Part shown: positions 46,879 to 58,413 of the stretch, in pieces | Layout of the letters: every line of letters starts with the position of its first letter | Position numbering within the stretch: the first letter of the stretch is position 1 | Translations under genes and position numbers: made by a program | Assembly (NCBI GenBank): GCA_963811265.1 | Contig: CAWEQS010000020.1 | Location: 62,001 to 126,000 of the forward strand | Direction of reading: 5' to 3' | Origin: JAOUJD01 sp963811265 | GTDB taxonomy: Bacteria > Pseudomonadota > Gammaproteobacteria > Burkholderiales > Burkholderiaceae_F | DNA length: 64,000 nt | The notes under the pieces: model-generated | What the model saw: only the letters and a program-made list of their open reading frames with translations | Told to the model about the DNA's origin: nothing | The model's database searches: none

Positions 46879-48957
46879 TCACTGGACGCCGACCAGTCGC
46901 CAGAACTCCGCAAGCGGGCTGGACTTCAGCACGTCGAGGAGGTTGTTGAACTGGTCGGTCCACAGCGAGAAGGCCGGATTGGGTTCGATGGGCGTGGCGA
47001 CGTCGAGCAGCTCGTGGGCGAAGGGTGCGTCGGTCCGCGCGATCAGCACCCAGTCGGTCATCGACGCCGAGCCGCTGCCGGTCGGGCTGTCACTGACCAG
47101 GCGCGCCGCGAGCCCCAGCGACTGCGCGATGTTCGCGAGCACCGGCTTCAGGTCGAGGAACCGGTTGGAGATGTGAATGGCGAGGATGCCGTCCGGCGCG
47201 ACGTGCTGCATGAAGAGGTCGATCGCCTCGCGCGTGATCAGGTGCACGGGGATCGAGTCGCTCGAGAAGGCGTCGATCGCCAGCACGTCGTAGCCCTGCT
47301 TCGCTCCGCGCGCGAGTTCGCGCTCCAGCGACAGGCGCGCGTCGCCGATGACGAACTCGAGGTTCGAGGGCGACGAGGGGAGGTACGAGAAGTAGTTCTT
47401 CGCGAGCGCCAGCACGTCGGGATCGAGCTCGTAGAACCGGACCGTGTCGCCAGCGCGCCCGTAGGCGGACAGCGTGCCGACGCCGAGTCCGACGACGCCG
47501 AGCCGCACCGGCCCGGCGGACTGCCTGGCTTCGATCGCGCGGCCGACCCCCGAGGTGCGCGCGTAGTACGTGCCCGGCTCGAGGCGGTCCGGCGCGGTCG
47601 TCGACTGCTCCCCGTGCAGGATCACGCCGTGCAGCAGCCGGCGCACCTGGAGGTCGCCCGTGCCCTGCTCGCGCACGCGCAAAGTGCCGTAGAAGTTGCG
47701 GTGCATGTAGATCACGTCGTCGCGCAGGAACGTCAGGTACTCCGAGCCGTACCAGGCCGTGGCCAGGCTCGCCACCAGCGCCGGGCCGATCAGGAACTTG
47801 TTGTTCCAGACGACGACGAGGCCCATCGCGGCGAGCGCCATCAGCGCGAGCGGCAGCTCGAACGTCGTGGGGAAAAGGCGCGGCGCCACGAGGCCGACGA
47901 ACAGGCCGCCCAGCGCGCCGCCGAGCGAGATGGTCAGGTAGAACTGCGTCAGGTACCGCGGCGCAGGCTTGCGCAGCGCGAGCTCCCCGTTGCAGAAGAA
48001 CACGCTCACGAACATGCCGACCGAATACAGCGGCACGGCCAGGCTGACGTCGAGCACCCCCCGGCCGGCGGACAGCCCGGCGGCCATGCCGACCACGAAC
48101 AGCAGCGTGACGAACATCATCCAGCGCTCGTACCAGCCGCGGCCGCCGCGTCCCTCGAACGCGAGCACGAAGGTCAGCAGGTACAGCGACAGCGGCAGCA
48201 CCCAGAGGAAGGGGACCGACGCGATGTTCTGCGTGATGTGGCTGGTGGACGCGAGCAGCATCACCGAGCCGAGCGCGGAGAAGGCGAGCCACATCGCATA
48301 GTCCCGTCCGGACGGTGCTGGACCGGCCGGCGCGTCGGTGACCGGTGCGCTGGTGTCGACGACGTGCGGCCCCTCCGCGCCCTGGCTCGACTTCCATGCC
48401 GAGAAGGCGCAAACCAGCACGAACAGCGCGTACGCGCCGCTCCAGACGATCGACTGCGTGCGCGACGTGGTGAACGGTTCGATCGCGAACGGAAACGCCA
48501 GCAGCCCGACGAGCGAGCCGAAGTTCGACAGCGCGAAGAGGCGGTAGACCGTCTTCTCGGGGAAACGCGGCGCAACCCACTTCTGCAGCAGCGGGCCGGT
48601 CGTCGACAGCAGGAAGTACGGCAGTCCGATCGTCGCCGTCAGCAGCAGCAGGATCCGCAGCGCGGCGTCCGTGTCCGCGGCCGGCTTGAAGGCGACGCTC
48701 GGGATGATGGGCAGGAAAAGCAGGCTGGCGAGCAGCAGCGCGATGTGCAGGCGCGCCTGCTGCCGCGGGGCGAGGTGGCGGGTGATCAGGTGCGAGTAGG
48801 TGTACCCGAGCAGCAGCAGCACCTGGAAGAACACCAGGCACACCGTCCAGACGGCCGACGTGCCGCCGAACCACGGCAGGATCTGCTTGGCGATGATCGG
48901 CTGGACCAGGAACAGCAGGAACGCCGACAGCAGGATCGTCGAGGCGAAAAGCAGCAT
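46879..48957 (-). CDS. Fused membrane/spermidine synthase-like protein
   Basis: A 692-residue protein with an N-terminal domain of about 12 membrane helices (MLLFASTILLSAFLLFLVQP onward) and a C-terminal aminopropyltransferase-like SAM-binding domain from about residue 450 (RLGVVGLGVGTLSAYGRAGD, VRFYELDPDVLALAKNYFS, VIGDARLSLERELA, LAIDAFSSDSIPVHLI). Often annotated as fused MFS/spermidine synthase, though polyamine synthesis is unproven. ATG 48957 starts the first helix. Confidence 0.88.
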   Translation of the reverse strand: MLLFASTILLSAFLLFLVQPIIAKQILPWFGGTSAVWTVCLVFFQVLLLLGYTYSHLITRHLAPRQQARLHIALLLASLLFLPIIPSVAFKPAADTDAALRILLLLTATIGLPYFLLSTTGPLLQKWVAPRFPEKTVYRLFALSNFGSLVGLLAFPFAIEPFTTSRTQSIVWSGAYALFVLVCAFSAWKSSQGAEGPHVVDTSAPVTDAPAGPAPSGRDYAMWLAFSALGSVMLLASTSHITQNIASVPFLWVLPLSLYLLTFVLAFEGRGGRGWYERWMMFVTLLFVVGMAAGLSAGRGVLDVSLAVPLYSVGMFVSVFFCNGELALRKPAPRYLTQFYLTISLGGALGGLFVGLVAPRLFPTTFELPLALMALAAMGLVVVWNNKFLIGPALVASLATAWYGSEYLTFLRDDVIYMHRNFYGTLRVREQGTGDLQVRRLLHGVILHGEQSTTAPDRLEPGTYYARTSGVGRAIEARQSAGPVRLGVVGLGVGTLSAYGRAGDTVRFYELDPDVLALAKNYFSYLPSSPSNLEFVIGDARLSLERELARGAKQGYDVLAIDAFSSDSIPVHLITREAIDLFMQHVAPDGILAIHISNRFLDLKPVLANIAQSLGLAARLVSDSPTGSGSASMTDWVLIARTDAPFAHELLDVATPIEPNPAFSLWTDQFNNLLDVLKSSPLAEFWRLVGVQ

Positions 48958-49057
48958 TGAAAGCCGGGAAGGGCCGGGGCGGGCGGCAAAGCGCGGGATT
49001 GTCGCACGCGGGTCGGAGCCGACGCGAGGGTCGGCGCGCCCGGACGCTGCACCGGCG

Positions 49058-49258
49058 CTACTTGCGGAACAGCCAGATGAGCACGCTGATCGCGATCGAC
49101 ACCACGATCGAGGTGGCGAGCGGGAAGAAGAAGGAGAAGTTCTCGCGCTCGACCGAGAAGTCACCGGGCAGCCGGCCGAAGGGCAGCCTGGAAAGCCATG
49201 GCCACGCGAGGCCCGCGACGAGCAGCGCCAGGCCGACGATGATCAGGGCACGCTGCAT
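49058..49258 (-). CDS. DUF2905 small membrane protein
   Basis: A 66-residue two-helix protein: helix 1 ALIIVGLALLVAGLAWPWL, loop LPFGRLPGDFSVERENF (the family signature around LPGD), helix 2 FPLATSIVVSIAISVLIWL. Matches DUF2905. Lies between topB and the spermidine-synthase-like gene, all in the same direction. Function unknown. Confidence 0.88.
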   Translation of the reverse strand: MQRALIIVGLALLVAGLAWPWLSRLPFGRLPGDFSVERENFSFFFPLATSIVVSIAISVLIWLFRK

Positions 49259-49286
49259 GGATCCGTCGCGGCAAGCCGCGGGCGCG

Positions 49287-51992
<2,706 letters not shown>

Positions 51993-52004
51993 TGAATCCG
52001 TGCA

Positions 52005-52031
52005 GAAAAAGAAACCGCCGGATCACGGCGG
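52005..52031 (-). terminator. Terminator after smg (dprA-smg transcript)
   Basis: On the minus strand, stem CCGCCG / CGGCGG with a 5-nt loop is followed by TTTCTTTTT. It lies about 110 bp after the smg stop and just upstream of topB, so it should separate the lysM-dprA-smg transcript from topB. Confidence 0.7.
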
Positions 52032-52141
52032 CTTCTCGTTGGTCTCTTTTCCAGAATACAGCATCGTCCGTGCATGGGAATCCCGACGGGCTCGGGATGC
52101 GCGCGCGCGATCGGCGCAGCCGATCGCACAAGCCGTCGACG

Positions 52142-52600
52142 CTAGTGGATCAGGTGCTCCCCCCCGTCGTCGAGGAGTTCCTCGAGGAGGAGGGCGTCGA
52201 TGTCGGCCTGCTGGCTCCACAGCACCATCAGCACGATCACCTTGAGCATCTCGAGGTCGATCGGCGCTTCATCGGTGGCGAGCGCGCGCTCGATCACGAT
52301 CTCGCGCTGCGTCGGCGTCAGCTGGCCGGCGTGCTCGAGGAAGCTGAGGAAGCCGATCGCCTTGGTGCCGAGCCGGTCCACCTCGACCTTCGCGTAGACA
52401 CGGAACGCGCGGTCGCTTTCGGGGCCGACGGCGATCGATTCCTGGGTGACCTGCTCGAGGCCGGAGAGCCAGGCGAGCGCCTCGGTGATCTCCTCGTCGT
52501 CGAAGCCGGCGGCGGTGAGGCGTTTCGTGAGGGAGTCGGCGTCCGGGCACGCATGCAGCGCGCCGTAATTTTCGTAGAGGTAGACGAGGACGTCGAACAC
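52142..52600 (-). CDS. smg: Smg family protein (DUF494)
   Basis: A 152-residue acidic protein of the Smg/DUF494 family, found next to dprA in many proteobacteria; role unclear. Begins VFDVLVYLYENYGALHACPD with GTG at 52600, and ends IDALLLEELLDDGGEHLIH. The GTG start is chosen because it matches the family N-terminus (FDVLVYLYENY). Downstream of dprA, gap 52 bp. Confidence 0.9.
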   Translation of the reverse strand: MFDVLVYLYENYGALHACPDADSLTKRLTAAGFDDEEITEALAWLSGLEQVTQESIAVGPESDRAFRVYAKVEVDRLGTKAIGFLSFLEHAGQLTPTQREIVIERALATDEAPIDLEMLKVIVLMVLWSQQADIDALLLEELLDDGGEHLIH

Positions 52601-52652
52601 GTTCCGCGGACTGTATGCGAGCCCGCCGTGCGTGTAAAGCCCCTGCCGGTGC

Positions 52653-53759
52653 CTACCGCAACCTCTGGTATCTGTTACCCGGAAGACGCTCAACATGTTG
52701 GGCCAGCTCGAGTTCGAGCAGGGCGGCAGAGAGATCGCTCGGGGCGCGACCGCTGCGTTGCGCCAGCGTGTCGAGGTCGACCGGATCGTGGCCCATCAGG
52801 GCGAGCAGCGCGTCGTCCGCCGCGCCGGGCTCCAATGGCGCCTGCCTGGCCGGGGCGCCGGCCTTCGCGCCGCGCACACCGAGGTCCTCGAGGACGTCCT
52901 GCGCGGATTCGACGAGCTTCGCGCCGTCGCGGATCAGTCGATGGCAGCCCCTGGCGAGCGGAGAGTGGATGGAGCCGGGAATCGCGAACACTTCGCGGCC
53001 GGCCTCGGCGGCGAGGCGCGCCGTGATGAGCGAACCGGATCTCAACGCCGCTTCGACGACGAGCACGCCCCTGGCGAGGCCGGCGATGAGGCGGTTGCGG
53101 CGCGGAAAATTGTGCGCGATCGCCGGCGTGCGCAATGGCAGCTCGGAGACCACGACGCCCTGGGCGCGGATCTCGTGCGTGAGCGCGCGGTGGCTCGAGG
53201 GATAGATTACGTCGACGCCTGTGCCCACCACGGCGATCGTCGAGGCGTCGCTTTCCGCGGCGAGCGCGCCCCGATGCGCGGCCGCATCGATGCCGAGCGC
53301 GAGGCCGCTGACGACGGTGACGCCCGCGCGTGCGAGCGCGGCCGCGAAGCCCTCGGCGTTGGCCACACCCTGCTGCGTGGCGTTGCGGCTGCCGACGATG
53401 GCGACCGCGGGGCGGTTCAGCAGCTCGAGTCGGCCGACCGCGAACAGCACGGCCGGCGGGTCCGCGGTGGTCAGAAGCGCCTGTGGGTACTCAGGATCGG
53501 CGAGCGTCAGCAGCGCGTGATCGGTGGACGCCGCCAGCCAGTGCTCGGTGGCGTCCACCGCGGCATGGATGTCGGTGCCGGGCGCCTGCGCCAGTTCGCG
53601 CGCGAGGGGCTCGGGGACGACGCGCAGCAGCGCAGGCAGTCCGGCGGAGAAGACGGCGTCGGGAAGCCCGAAGGCCGCGAGCAGGCTGCGCGCGGTGCGC
53701 GGGCCGAGGCCCGGCGTCAGGATGAGGCGGAGCCACGCGGCGCGCTCGGCCGCCTGCAT
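52653..53759 (-). CDS. dprA: DNA-processing protein DprA
   Basis: Rossmann-fold ssDNA-binding protein loading RecA during natural transformation; 368 residues. N-terminal SAM-like region LTPGLGPRTARSLLAAFG; core VAIVGSRNATQQGVANAEGF, VVSGLALGIDAAAHRGAL, IAVVGTGVDVIYPSSHRAL and PRRNRLIAGLARGVLVVEA; C-terminal winged-helix region. Starts 12 bp after the LysM gene stop. Confidence 0.95.
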   Translation of the reverse strand: MQAAERAAWLRLILTPGLGPRTARSLLAAFGLPDAVFSAGLPALLRVVPEPLARELAQAPGTDIHAAVDATEHWLAASTDHALLTLADPEYPQALLTTADPPAVLFAVGRLELLNRPAVAIVGSRNATQQGVANAEGFAAALARAGVTVVSGLALGIDAAAHRGALAAESDASTIAVVGTGVDVIYPSSHRALTHEIRAQGVVVSELPLRTPAIAHNFPRRNRLIAGLARGVLVVEAALRSGSLITARLAAEAGREVFAIPGSIHSPLARGCHRLIRDGAKLVESAQDVLEDLGVRGAKAGAPARQAPLEPGAADDALLALMGHDPVDLDTLAQRSGRAPSDLSAALLELELAQHVERLPGNRYQRLR

Positions 53760-53771
53760 CTCCGCCTGGCC

Positions 53772-54995
53772 CTACTGTACGTTGAGCGGACGCAGCGGCT
53801 GCCGCAGGATGCGATCGGCCTCGGTTTCGCGCGGCACGTTCACATTCACCGAGAGGTTGTCTCCCGGGTTCGAGGCACGGTCGCCCACCTCGACGGCTGC
53901 AGTGCCGCGCTGGATCAGCGCGTAGGAAATCGTCGGAAATACGCGGAACACGAACGCGAGCCCCATCTGCTCGTCCGGCAGCTTGATGAACTCGCGCTTG
54001 GGCGCCGTGCGGTCGAGGCGCGTGTCACCGACGCGCCACAGCTGAAGCACGTCGCCGACCGTCAGGCCGTCGTTGCCGCCGCGGTTCAGCGTGATGATCT
54101 GGCCGCCACCGGCGTAGCGCACGCCGTCGTAGACGGAAATCACGCGGCCGTCGACCGGGCCGCTGGGCCGCCTGGGCACGTAGCTCTCGATCCGCTGGCG
54201 TTCCACCGGGAGCATGCGGTCACCGATGCCGATTTCCTGCTTGCTGCTGTCGATGCGGACCTTCGCGATCTCGCCGGGCCGGACCATGTTCGCCGTGCCG
54301 AGATAGAAGGCCTCCCACGCGATCGGGTTCTTGCGGACGGTGTCGTCCGGGTCGTAGAGCGGACGAAGCGGGCGGAACACGTTGTAGTTGGTTGCGGTGC
54401 TGCTCGCGATGCCGCGAGCGTATGCGTCGTCACCGCGGCCGACGAAGACACGGCCTTCCTGCGTGGCGACGATGCGTGGCGCGCTGTCGAGCGCGCCGGG
54501 CTCGAGGACGAGCGGCTGCGACAGGAAAGGCTCGATCAGGCTGTTCGGGATGCTCGGAATCGAGAGGCGCTGCGCGTCCAGGTCGCGGATGCGCGGCTCC
54601 AGCTTGCCGACGCCCGATCCGCCATCGCCCGCGACTTCCAGGCGGGCGCGGCCGTCGACCTTGACCAGCACGAGTTCCTGCCCCGGATAGATCAGGTGCG
54701 GGTTCCTGATCTGCTCCTTGTTCATGCCCCAAAGCTCGGGCCAGCGCCACGGGCTCGTCAGGTACATGCTCGACAGGTCCCAGAGCGTGTCTCCGCTCTT
54801 GACCGTGTACCGGTCCGGCGCGTTGGGAGCGAGTTCGGCAAGCGGCACGCCTGCCTGCGCGACCTGGTCGGCGGTGCTGCGTTGTTCCGGGGTGATGGGG
54901 TAGCGGCTCGCGGCCGATTGGGCGAGCACGGAACTCGCGGCAGCGGTCAGGCTCAGCACGGTGATCGCCAAAATGCCCGTCTTAGTCTTGTTCAT
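53772..54995 (-). CDS. Secreted LysM-domain protein
   Basis: A 407-residue exported protein. Signal peptide MNKTKTGILAITVLSLTAAA, with cleavage near SVLAQS. The LysM motif reads YTVKSGDTLWDLSSMYLTSP followed by WPELWGMNKEQIRNPHLIYPGQ (about 70-120). The remaining domain (about 125-407) is typical of the LysM protein encoded next to dprA in betaproteobacteria. ATG 54995 is preferred, with ggagcttgg just before it; ATG 55010 adds five residues. Presumed peptidoglycan-binding, divergent from def. Confidence 0.88.
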   Translation of the reverse strand: MNKTKTGILAITVLSLTAAASSVLAQSAASRYPITPEQRSTADQVAQAGVPLAELAPNAPDRYTVKSGDTLWDLSSMYLTSPWRWPELWGMNKEQIRNPHLIYPGQELVLVKVDGRARLEVAGDGGSGVGKLEPRIRDLDAQRLSIPSIPNSLIEPFLSQPLVLEPGALDSAPRIVATQEGRVFVGRGDDAYARGIASSTATNYNVFRPLRPLYDPDDTVRKNPIAWEAFYLGTANMVRPGEIAKVRIDSSKQEIGIGDRMLPVERQRIESYVPRRPSGPVDGRVISVYDGVRYAGGGQIITLNRGGNDGLTVGDVLQLWRVGDTRLDRTAPKREFIKLPDEQMGLAFVFRVFPTISYALIQRGTAAVEVGDRASNPGDNLSVNVNVPRETEADRILRQPLRPLNVQ

Positions 54996-55341
54996 CCAAG
55001 CTCCGTTCATGTCGGCTGCCACCCCACTGTCCCGCGGACCCAGCGTGGCTTCGCGACCGTTCAAACCGGCTGCCTTGCGGCCCGCCCCTTGACGTTTCCG
55101 AGCACGCTGATATCTAACACAGGGCATCAGATTCTGACCCTATCGTCTTGATATCGCAACGGATACATCCCGACAAAGGGTGATGCCAAACGGCTGTGCG
55201 CGGGCCATGGGCGGTCCCCTCGACAAGGCGCAGTGTGGTCCCAAACCGGCGCGTCCCGGGCGTCAAAAAGCGCGGTGACTCGGGGGGATTAAAGCGCTTT
55301 GCTGCGCCTCGCGGCATCATTGCGGTCCAGGAGATCTGATC
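54996..55341. promoter_or_regulatory. Divergent LysM-def intergenic region
   Basis: This 346-bp gap contains no convincing gene. A sigma70-like promoter on the plus strand is possible at 55089-55116: TTGACG, 16 bp, TATCTA, about 225 bp upstream of def. The region 55110-55180 is relatively AT-rich and may also hold the minus-strand LysM promoter. An RBS (caggag) precedes the def GTG. Confidence 0.4.
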
Positions 55342-55851
55342 GTGGCACTGCTTTCCATCCTCGAGTACCCCGACCCGCGATTGAAGACCGTGGCCCGGCC
55401 CGTGACCCGGTTCGACGACCGGCTGCGCAAGCTCGTCGCCGACATGGCCGAGACGATGTACGAGGCGCCAGGCGTCGGGCTCGCGGCGACCCAGGTCGAT
55501 GTCCACGAGCGTCTGCTCGTGATCGACGTGTCCGAGAACAAGGACCAGCTCAAGGTCTTCATCAACCCCGAGATCGTCTGGGCCTCCGACGAGCGGGTCG
55601 AGTGCGAGGAGGGCTGCCTGAGCGTGCCGGGCGTGTACGACGCGGTGACCCGCCCGGCCAAGGTGCGGGTAAGAGCCCAGGACGAGCGTGGCGATGCCTT
55701 CGAGCTCGACTGCGACGGCCTGCTGGCGGTGTGCGTGCAGCACGAGATGGATCACCTGCTCGGCAAGGTCTTCGTGGAATACCTGTCGCCGCTGAAGCAG
55801 GACCGCATCAAGAACAAGATGCGCAAGCGCAAGGTCAAGGCGGCCGCCTGA
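55342..55851 (+). CDS. def: Peptide deformylase
   Basis: Removes the formyl group from nascent proteins; 169 residues, cytoplasmic, Fe(II)/Zn enzyme. Motifs I-III: GVGLAATQ, EGCLSVPG (metal Cys) and QHEMDHLLGK (metal His, catalytic Glu). GTG start at 55342 with RBS aggag. Normally followed by fmt; here two antisense genes are inserted between them. Confidence 0.96.
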   Translation: MALLSILEYPDPRLKTVARPVTRFDDRLRKLVADMAETMYEAPGVGLAATQVDVHERLLVIDVSENKDQLKVFINPEIVWASDERVECEEGCLSVPGVYDAVTRPAKVRVRAQDERGDAFELDCDGLLAVCVQHEMDHLLGKVFVEYLSPLKQDRIKNKMRKRKVKAAA

Positions 55852-55866
55852 CCGGTCGCGCCGCTT

Positions 55867-56886
55867 TCACGGCAGTTCGCGGCTTCCGGTGTCGGCCCGT
55901 CGCCATGCGCTCGCGTCGTGTCGCAGGGCCGCTACAGTCGCCCCCTTCGCGGCAACCGGCGCCGGCACGGCGGCGCCGCCGGCTTCGTGCGGGATCGCCG
56001 CGCGCCGGATGTGAGCGGCGATCCAGTCCGCGATCGCCGGTTGCAGCGCGGGCGCGAAGTCGTGACCCATGCCGGGGACGACCATCAGTTGCGCCCCCGG
56101 GATGTTCTTTGCGGTATCGACGCCGGCAGCAACCGGCAACAGCGGATCGTCCGCGCCGTGGATCACCAGGGTCGGCGCGGTGATGCGCGCGAGCAGCGCC
56201 CGGCGATCGCCCGACGCGAGGATGGCGAGCAGCTGCCGCTCGGAGCCCGCGCGGTCATAGCCGCGTCGCGCGACCTTCTCGAGCTGGGCGCGCAGCGCGG
56301 GACGCCCGCTGCGGAAGCCGGGGCTGCCGATCACCCCGAACACGTGCATCAGGTGCTCGGTGACGCCTTCGACCGTGTCGAGGCGGGTCGGGGGGCGCAG
56401 CAGCACGCGGAGCGCGCGGCGGCTGCCGAGCGCCACGCTGGGACTCGGATTGCCTGACGAGGACATGATCGACGTCAGCGTGGCGACGCGCTCCGGATGC
56501 CTGGCCGCAAGCACCTGGGCGATCATCCCGCCCATCGAGGCGCCGACGACGTGCGCGCGCCGGATGCCAAGCGCATCGAGGACTCCGGCGGCGTCCTTCG
56601 CCATGTCGTCGAGCGTGTACGGTGCGTGGACCGGGAGCCGCAGCAACGCGCGCATGATCGCGACCTGAACGCCGTACCGGCGCGGTCCCCGCGCGCGGTC
56701 GGAGCCGCCGGCATCGCGATTGTCGAAGCGGATCACGCGCAGGCCGTGCCCGACGAGGCGCTCGATGAACTCGTCGGGCCACGCGGCGGCCGGCATCGCG
56801 AGGCCCATGATCAGCAGCACCGCCGGCGCGGCCGGGTCACCGAACTGCTCGACGTAGAGCGTCCGCCCGTTGGCGAGGACGTTCAC
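55867..56886 (-). CDS. Alpha/beta hydrolase, possible lipase/esterase
   Basis: A 339-residue soluble hydrolase with oxyanion region LLIMGLAMPAAAWPDEF, IRFDNRDAGGSDRA, nucleophile elbow VVGASMGGMIAQVLA, acid in VIHGADDPLLPVAAG and His in VPGMGHDFAPAL. GTG start at 56886 overlaps the WS/DGAT stop (GTGA), so the two are co-translated. Probably acts on acyl esters made or used with the partner; the C-terminal 35 residues are Ala-rich and variable. Confidence 0.85.
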   Translation of the reverse strand: MNVLANGRTLYVEQFGDPAAPAVLLIMGLAMPAAAWPDEFIERLVGHGLRVIRFDNRDAGGSDRARGPRRYGVQVAIMRALLRLPVHAPYTLDDMAKDAAGVLDALGIRRAHVVGASMGGMIAQVLAARHPERVATLTSIMSSSGNPSPSVALGSRRALRVLLRPPTRLDTVEGVTEHLMHVFGVIGSPGFRSGRPALRAQLEKVARRGYDRAGSERQLLAILASGDRRALLARITAPTLVIHGADDPLLPVAAGVDTAKNIPGAQLMVVPGMGHDFAPALQPAIADWIAAHIRRAAIPHEAGGAAVPAPVAAKGATVAALRHDASAWRRADTGSRELP

Positions 56887-58301
56887 GCTTCAGCCAGCCC
56901 TTCGGCGTCGGGGCGCTGTGTCGACGGTGGTGCTGCTTCCAGTTCGGCGAAAGCCTCGAGCAGGCCCCGTGCCACGCGGTGCAGGTCGGGCAACGCGGAG
57001 CGGGCCGCGATGAGCCCGAAGTCCAGCGACCCTGCGTAGCTCTGCAGGGTGATGTTGAGCCCGAGTCCGTGTTCGACGATCGACACCGGCCAGTAGGTCT
57101 TCAGCCGCGCGCCTGCCAGGTAGAACGGCATCGGCGGACCGGGCACGTTGGAGACCACGAGGTTCGCGATCGGCGGGATGCGATTGGCGACGCCGAGCCG
57201 GCCGTAAAGACCCGCGGCGGCGGACAGCAGCCACGGCAGGCCCAGCGACGGAAAGTCGGTGGGCATGGCGCCCCGCAACTGCTTCATCACCGCTTTCGCG
57301 GCCGCGGAGGCGGCCCGCACTTCGATGAGGCGCGCCGCGGGATCCTCGATGTCGGTTGCGAGCGACGCGAGGGTCATCGTCGCGAGCGTGGTGGCCTCGG
57401 TGTTGCCGGCCTCGCGCAACGACACCGGGACCGCGGCGATCAGCGACTTGCGCGGCACACCGCCGTGGACGGCGAGGTAGCGCCGCAGCGCGCCCCCGAT
57501 CACGGTCAGCACGACCTCGTTGATGGTCGCGCCGTGCGCCGCCGCGACCTGCTTCACGCGGTCGAGCGGCAGCGATGCCGTGGCGAAACTGCGCGGTGCG
57601 TCGATCTGGCCGTTGAAGGCGGTCCTTGGCCCGAACGCAAGGTTGCGGCCAAAACCGGCGCCGCCGCCTCTCAGCAGTCGGGCGAGGGCGGTCACGAGCT
57701 GGGGCAGTTGCTTGATGACCTTGACGCCCTGGACGCCGGTCGTGCGTACGGCCGCACCGATGAGGTCGGCGAGGCTCGGGTGTTCGCCGCCGCGTTGGGG
57801 CGCGCGGGCCACCCTGCGCGGCTTCGGCGTGAAGTCGAGCAGCGCCTGGGCGAACGCCACGCCGGCGGCGCCGTCGAGCGTCGCGTGATGCACCTTGGTG
57901 TAAAGCGCGAGGTCGCCGGACTGCAGCCCCTCGATGATGTGAAAGGCCCAAAGCGGCCGGTCGCGCGGCATGCACTTGGCGTGCATGCGGGCGACGGCGG
58001 CTTCGAGTTGCCGCTGCGTGCCGGGCCCGGGCAGCCGGATCCGGTGGATGTGCCGATCGAGGTCCACCCGATCAGCGCGCACCCAGACGGGATTGGCGAA
58101 GTTGAGCGGCATCTCCGCGAGCTGGCGCGTGAACACCGGCGACAGCGGCAACCTCCGCGCGACGTGGCGCTTCACGTCTTCCACGAAGTCGCCGCGATGG
58201 CCCTTCGGAAGCTGCAGCAGGTGCACCGCGCCGACGTGCATGGGCGTGGCGGGCGTCTCCAGGTGCAGGAACAGTGCGTCGAGCCCCGAAAGCGGCTTCA
58301 A
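56883..58301 (-). CDS. Wax ester synthase/diacylglycerol acyltransferase (WS/DGAT)
   Basis: Bifunctional acyltransferase making wax esters or triacylglycerol storage lipid, 472 residues. Active-site motif HHATLDG (HHxxxDG) near residue 138; conserved LSGLDALFLHLETPATPMHVG at the start and NLVVSNVPGPPMPFYLAGA near residue 370. The start is TTG at 58301, after RBS ggggag, which gives the exact family N-terminus. Coupled to the hydrolase and antisense to the def/fmt genes. Confidence 0.92.
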   Translation of the reverse strand: MKPLSGLDALFLHLETPATPMHVGAVHLLQLPKGHRGDFVEDVKRHVARRLPLSPVFTRQLAEMPLNFANPVWVRADRVDLDRHIHRIRLPGPGTQRQLEAAVARMHAKCMPRDRPLWAFHIIEGLQSGDLALYTKVHHATLDGAAGVAFAQALLDFTPKPRRVARAPQRGGEHPSLADLIGAAVRTTGVQGVKVIKQLPQLVTALARLLRGGGAGFGRNLAFGPRTAFNGQIDAPRSFATASLPLDRVKQVAAAHGATINEVVLTVIGGALRRYLAVHGGVPRKSLIAAVPVSLREAGNTEATTLATMTLASLATDIEDPAARLIEVRAASAAAKAVMKQLRGAMPTDFPSLGLPWLLSAAAGLYGRLGVANRIPPIANLVVSNVPGPPMPFYLAGARLKTYWPVSIVEHGLGLNITLQSYAGSLDFGLIAARSALPDLHRVARGLLEAFAELEAAPPSTQRPDAEGLAEA

Positions 58302-58413
58302 GCTGCGTCTCCCCGTGTCCGGCGTTGCAATCCGGAGTTGACCGGGATGGTAACCGTGTCACGCTGGTCGCCCGCGATCCGGCGCGGCGGGGCGGCGTCC
58401 CTAGAATGGCGGC

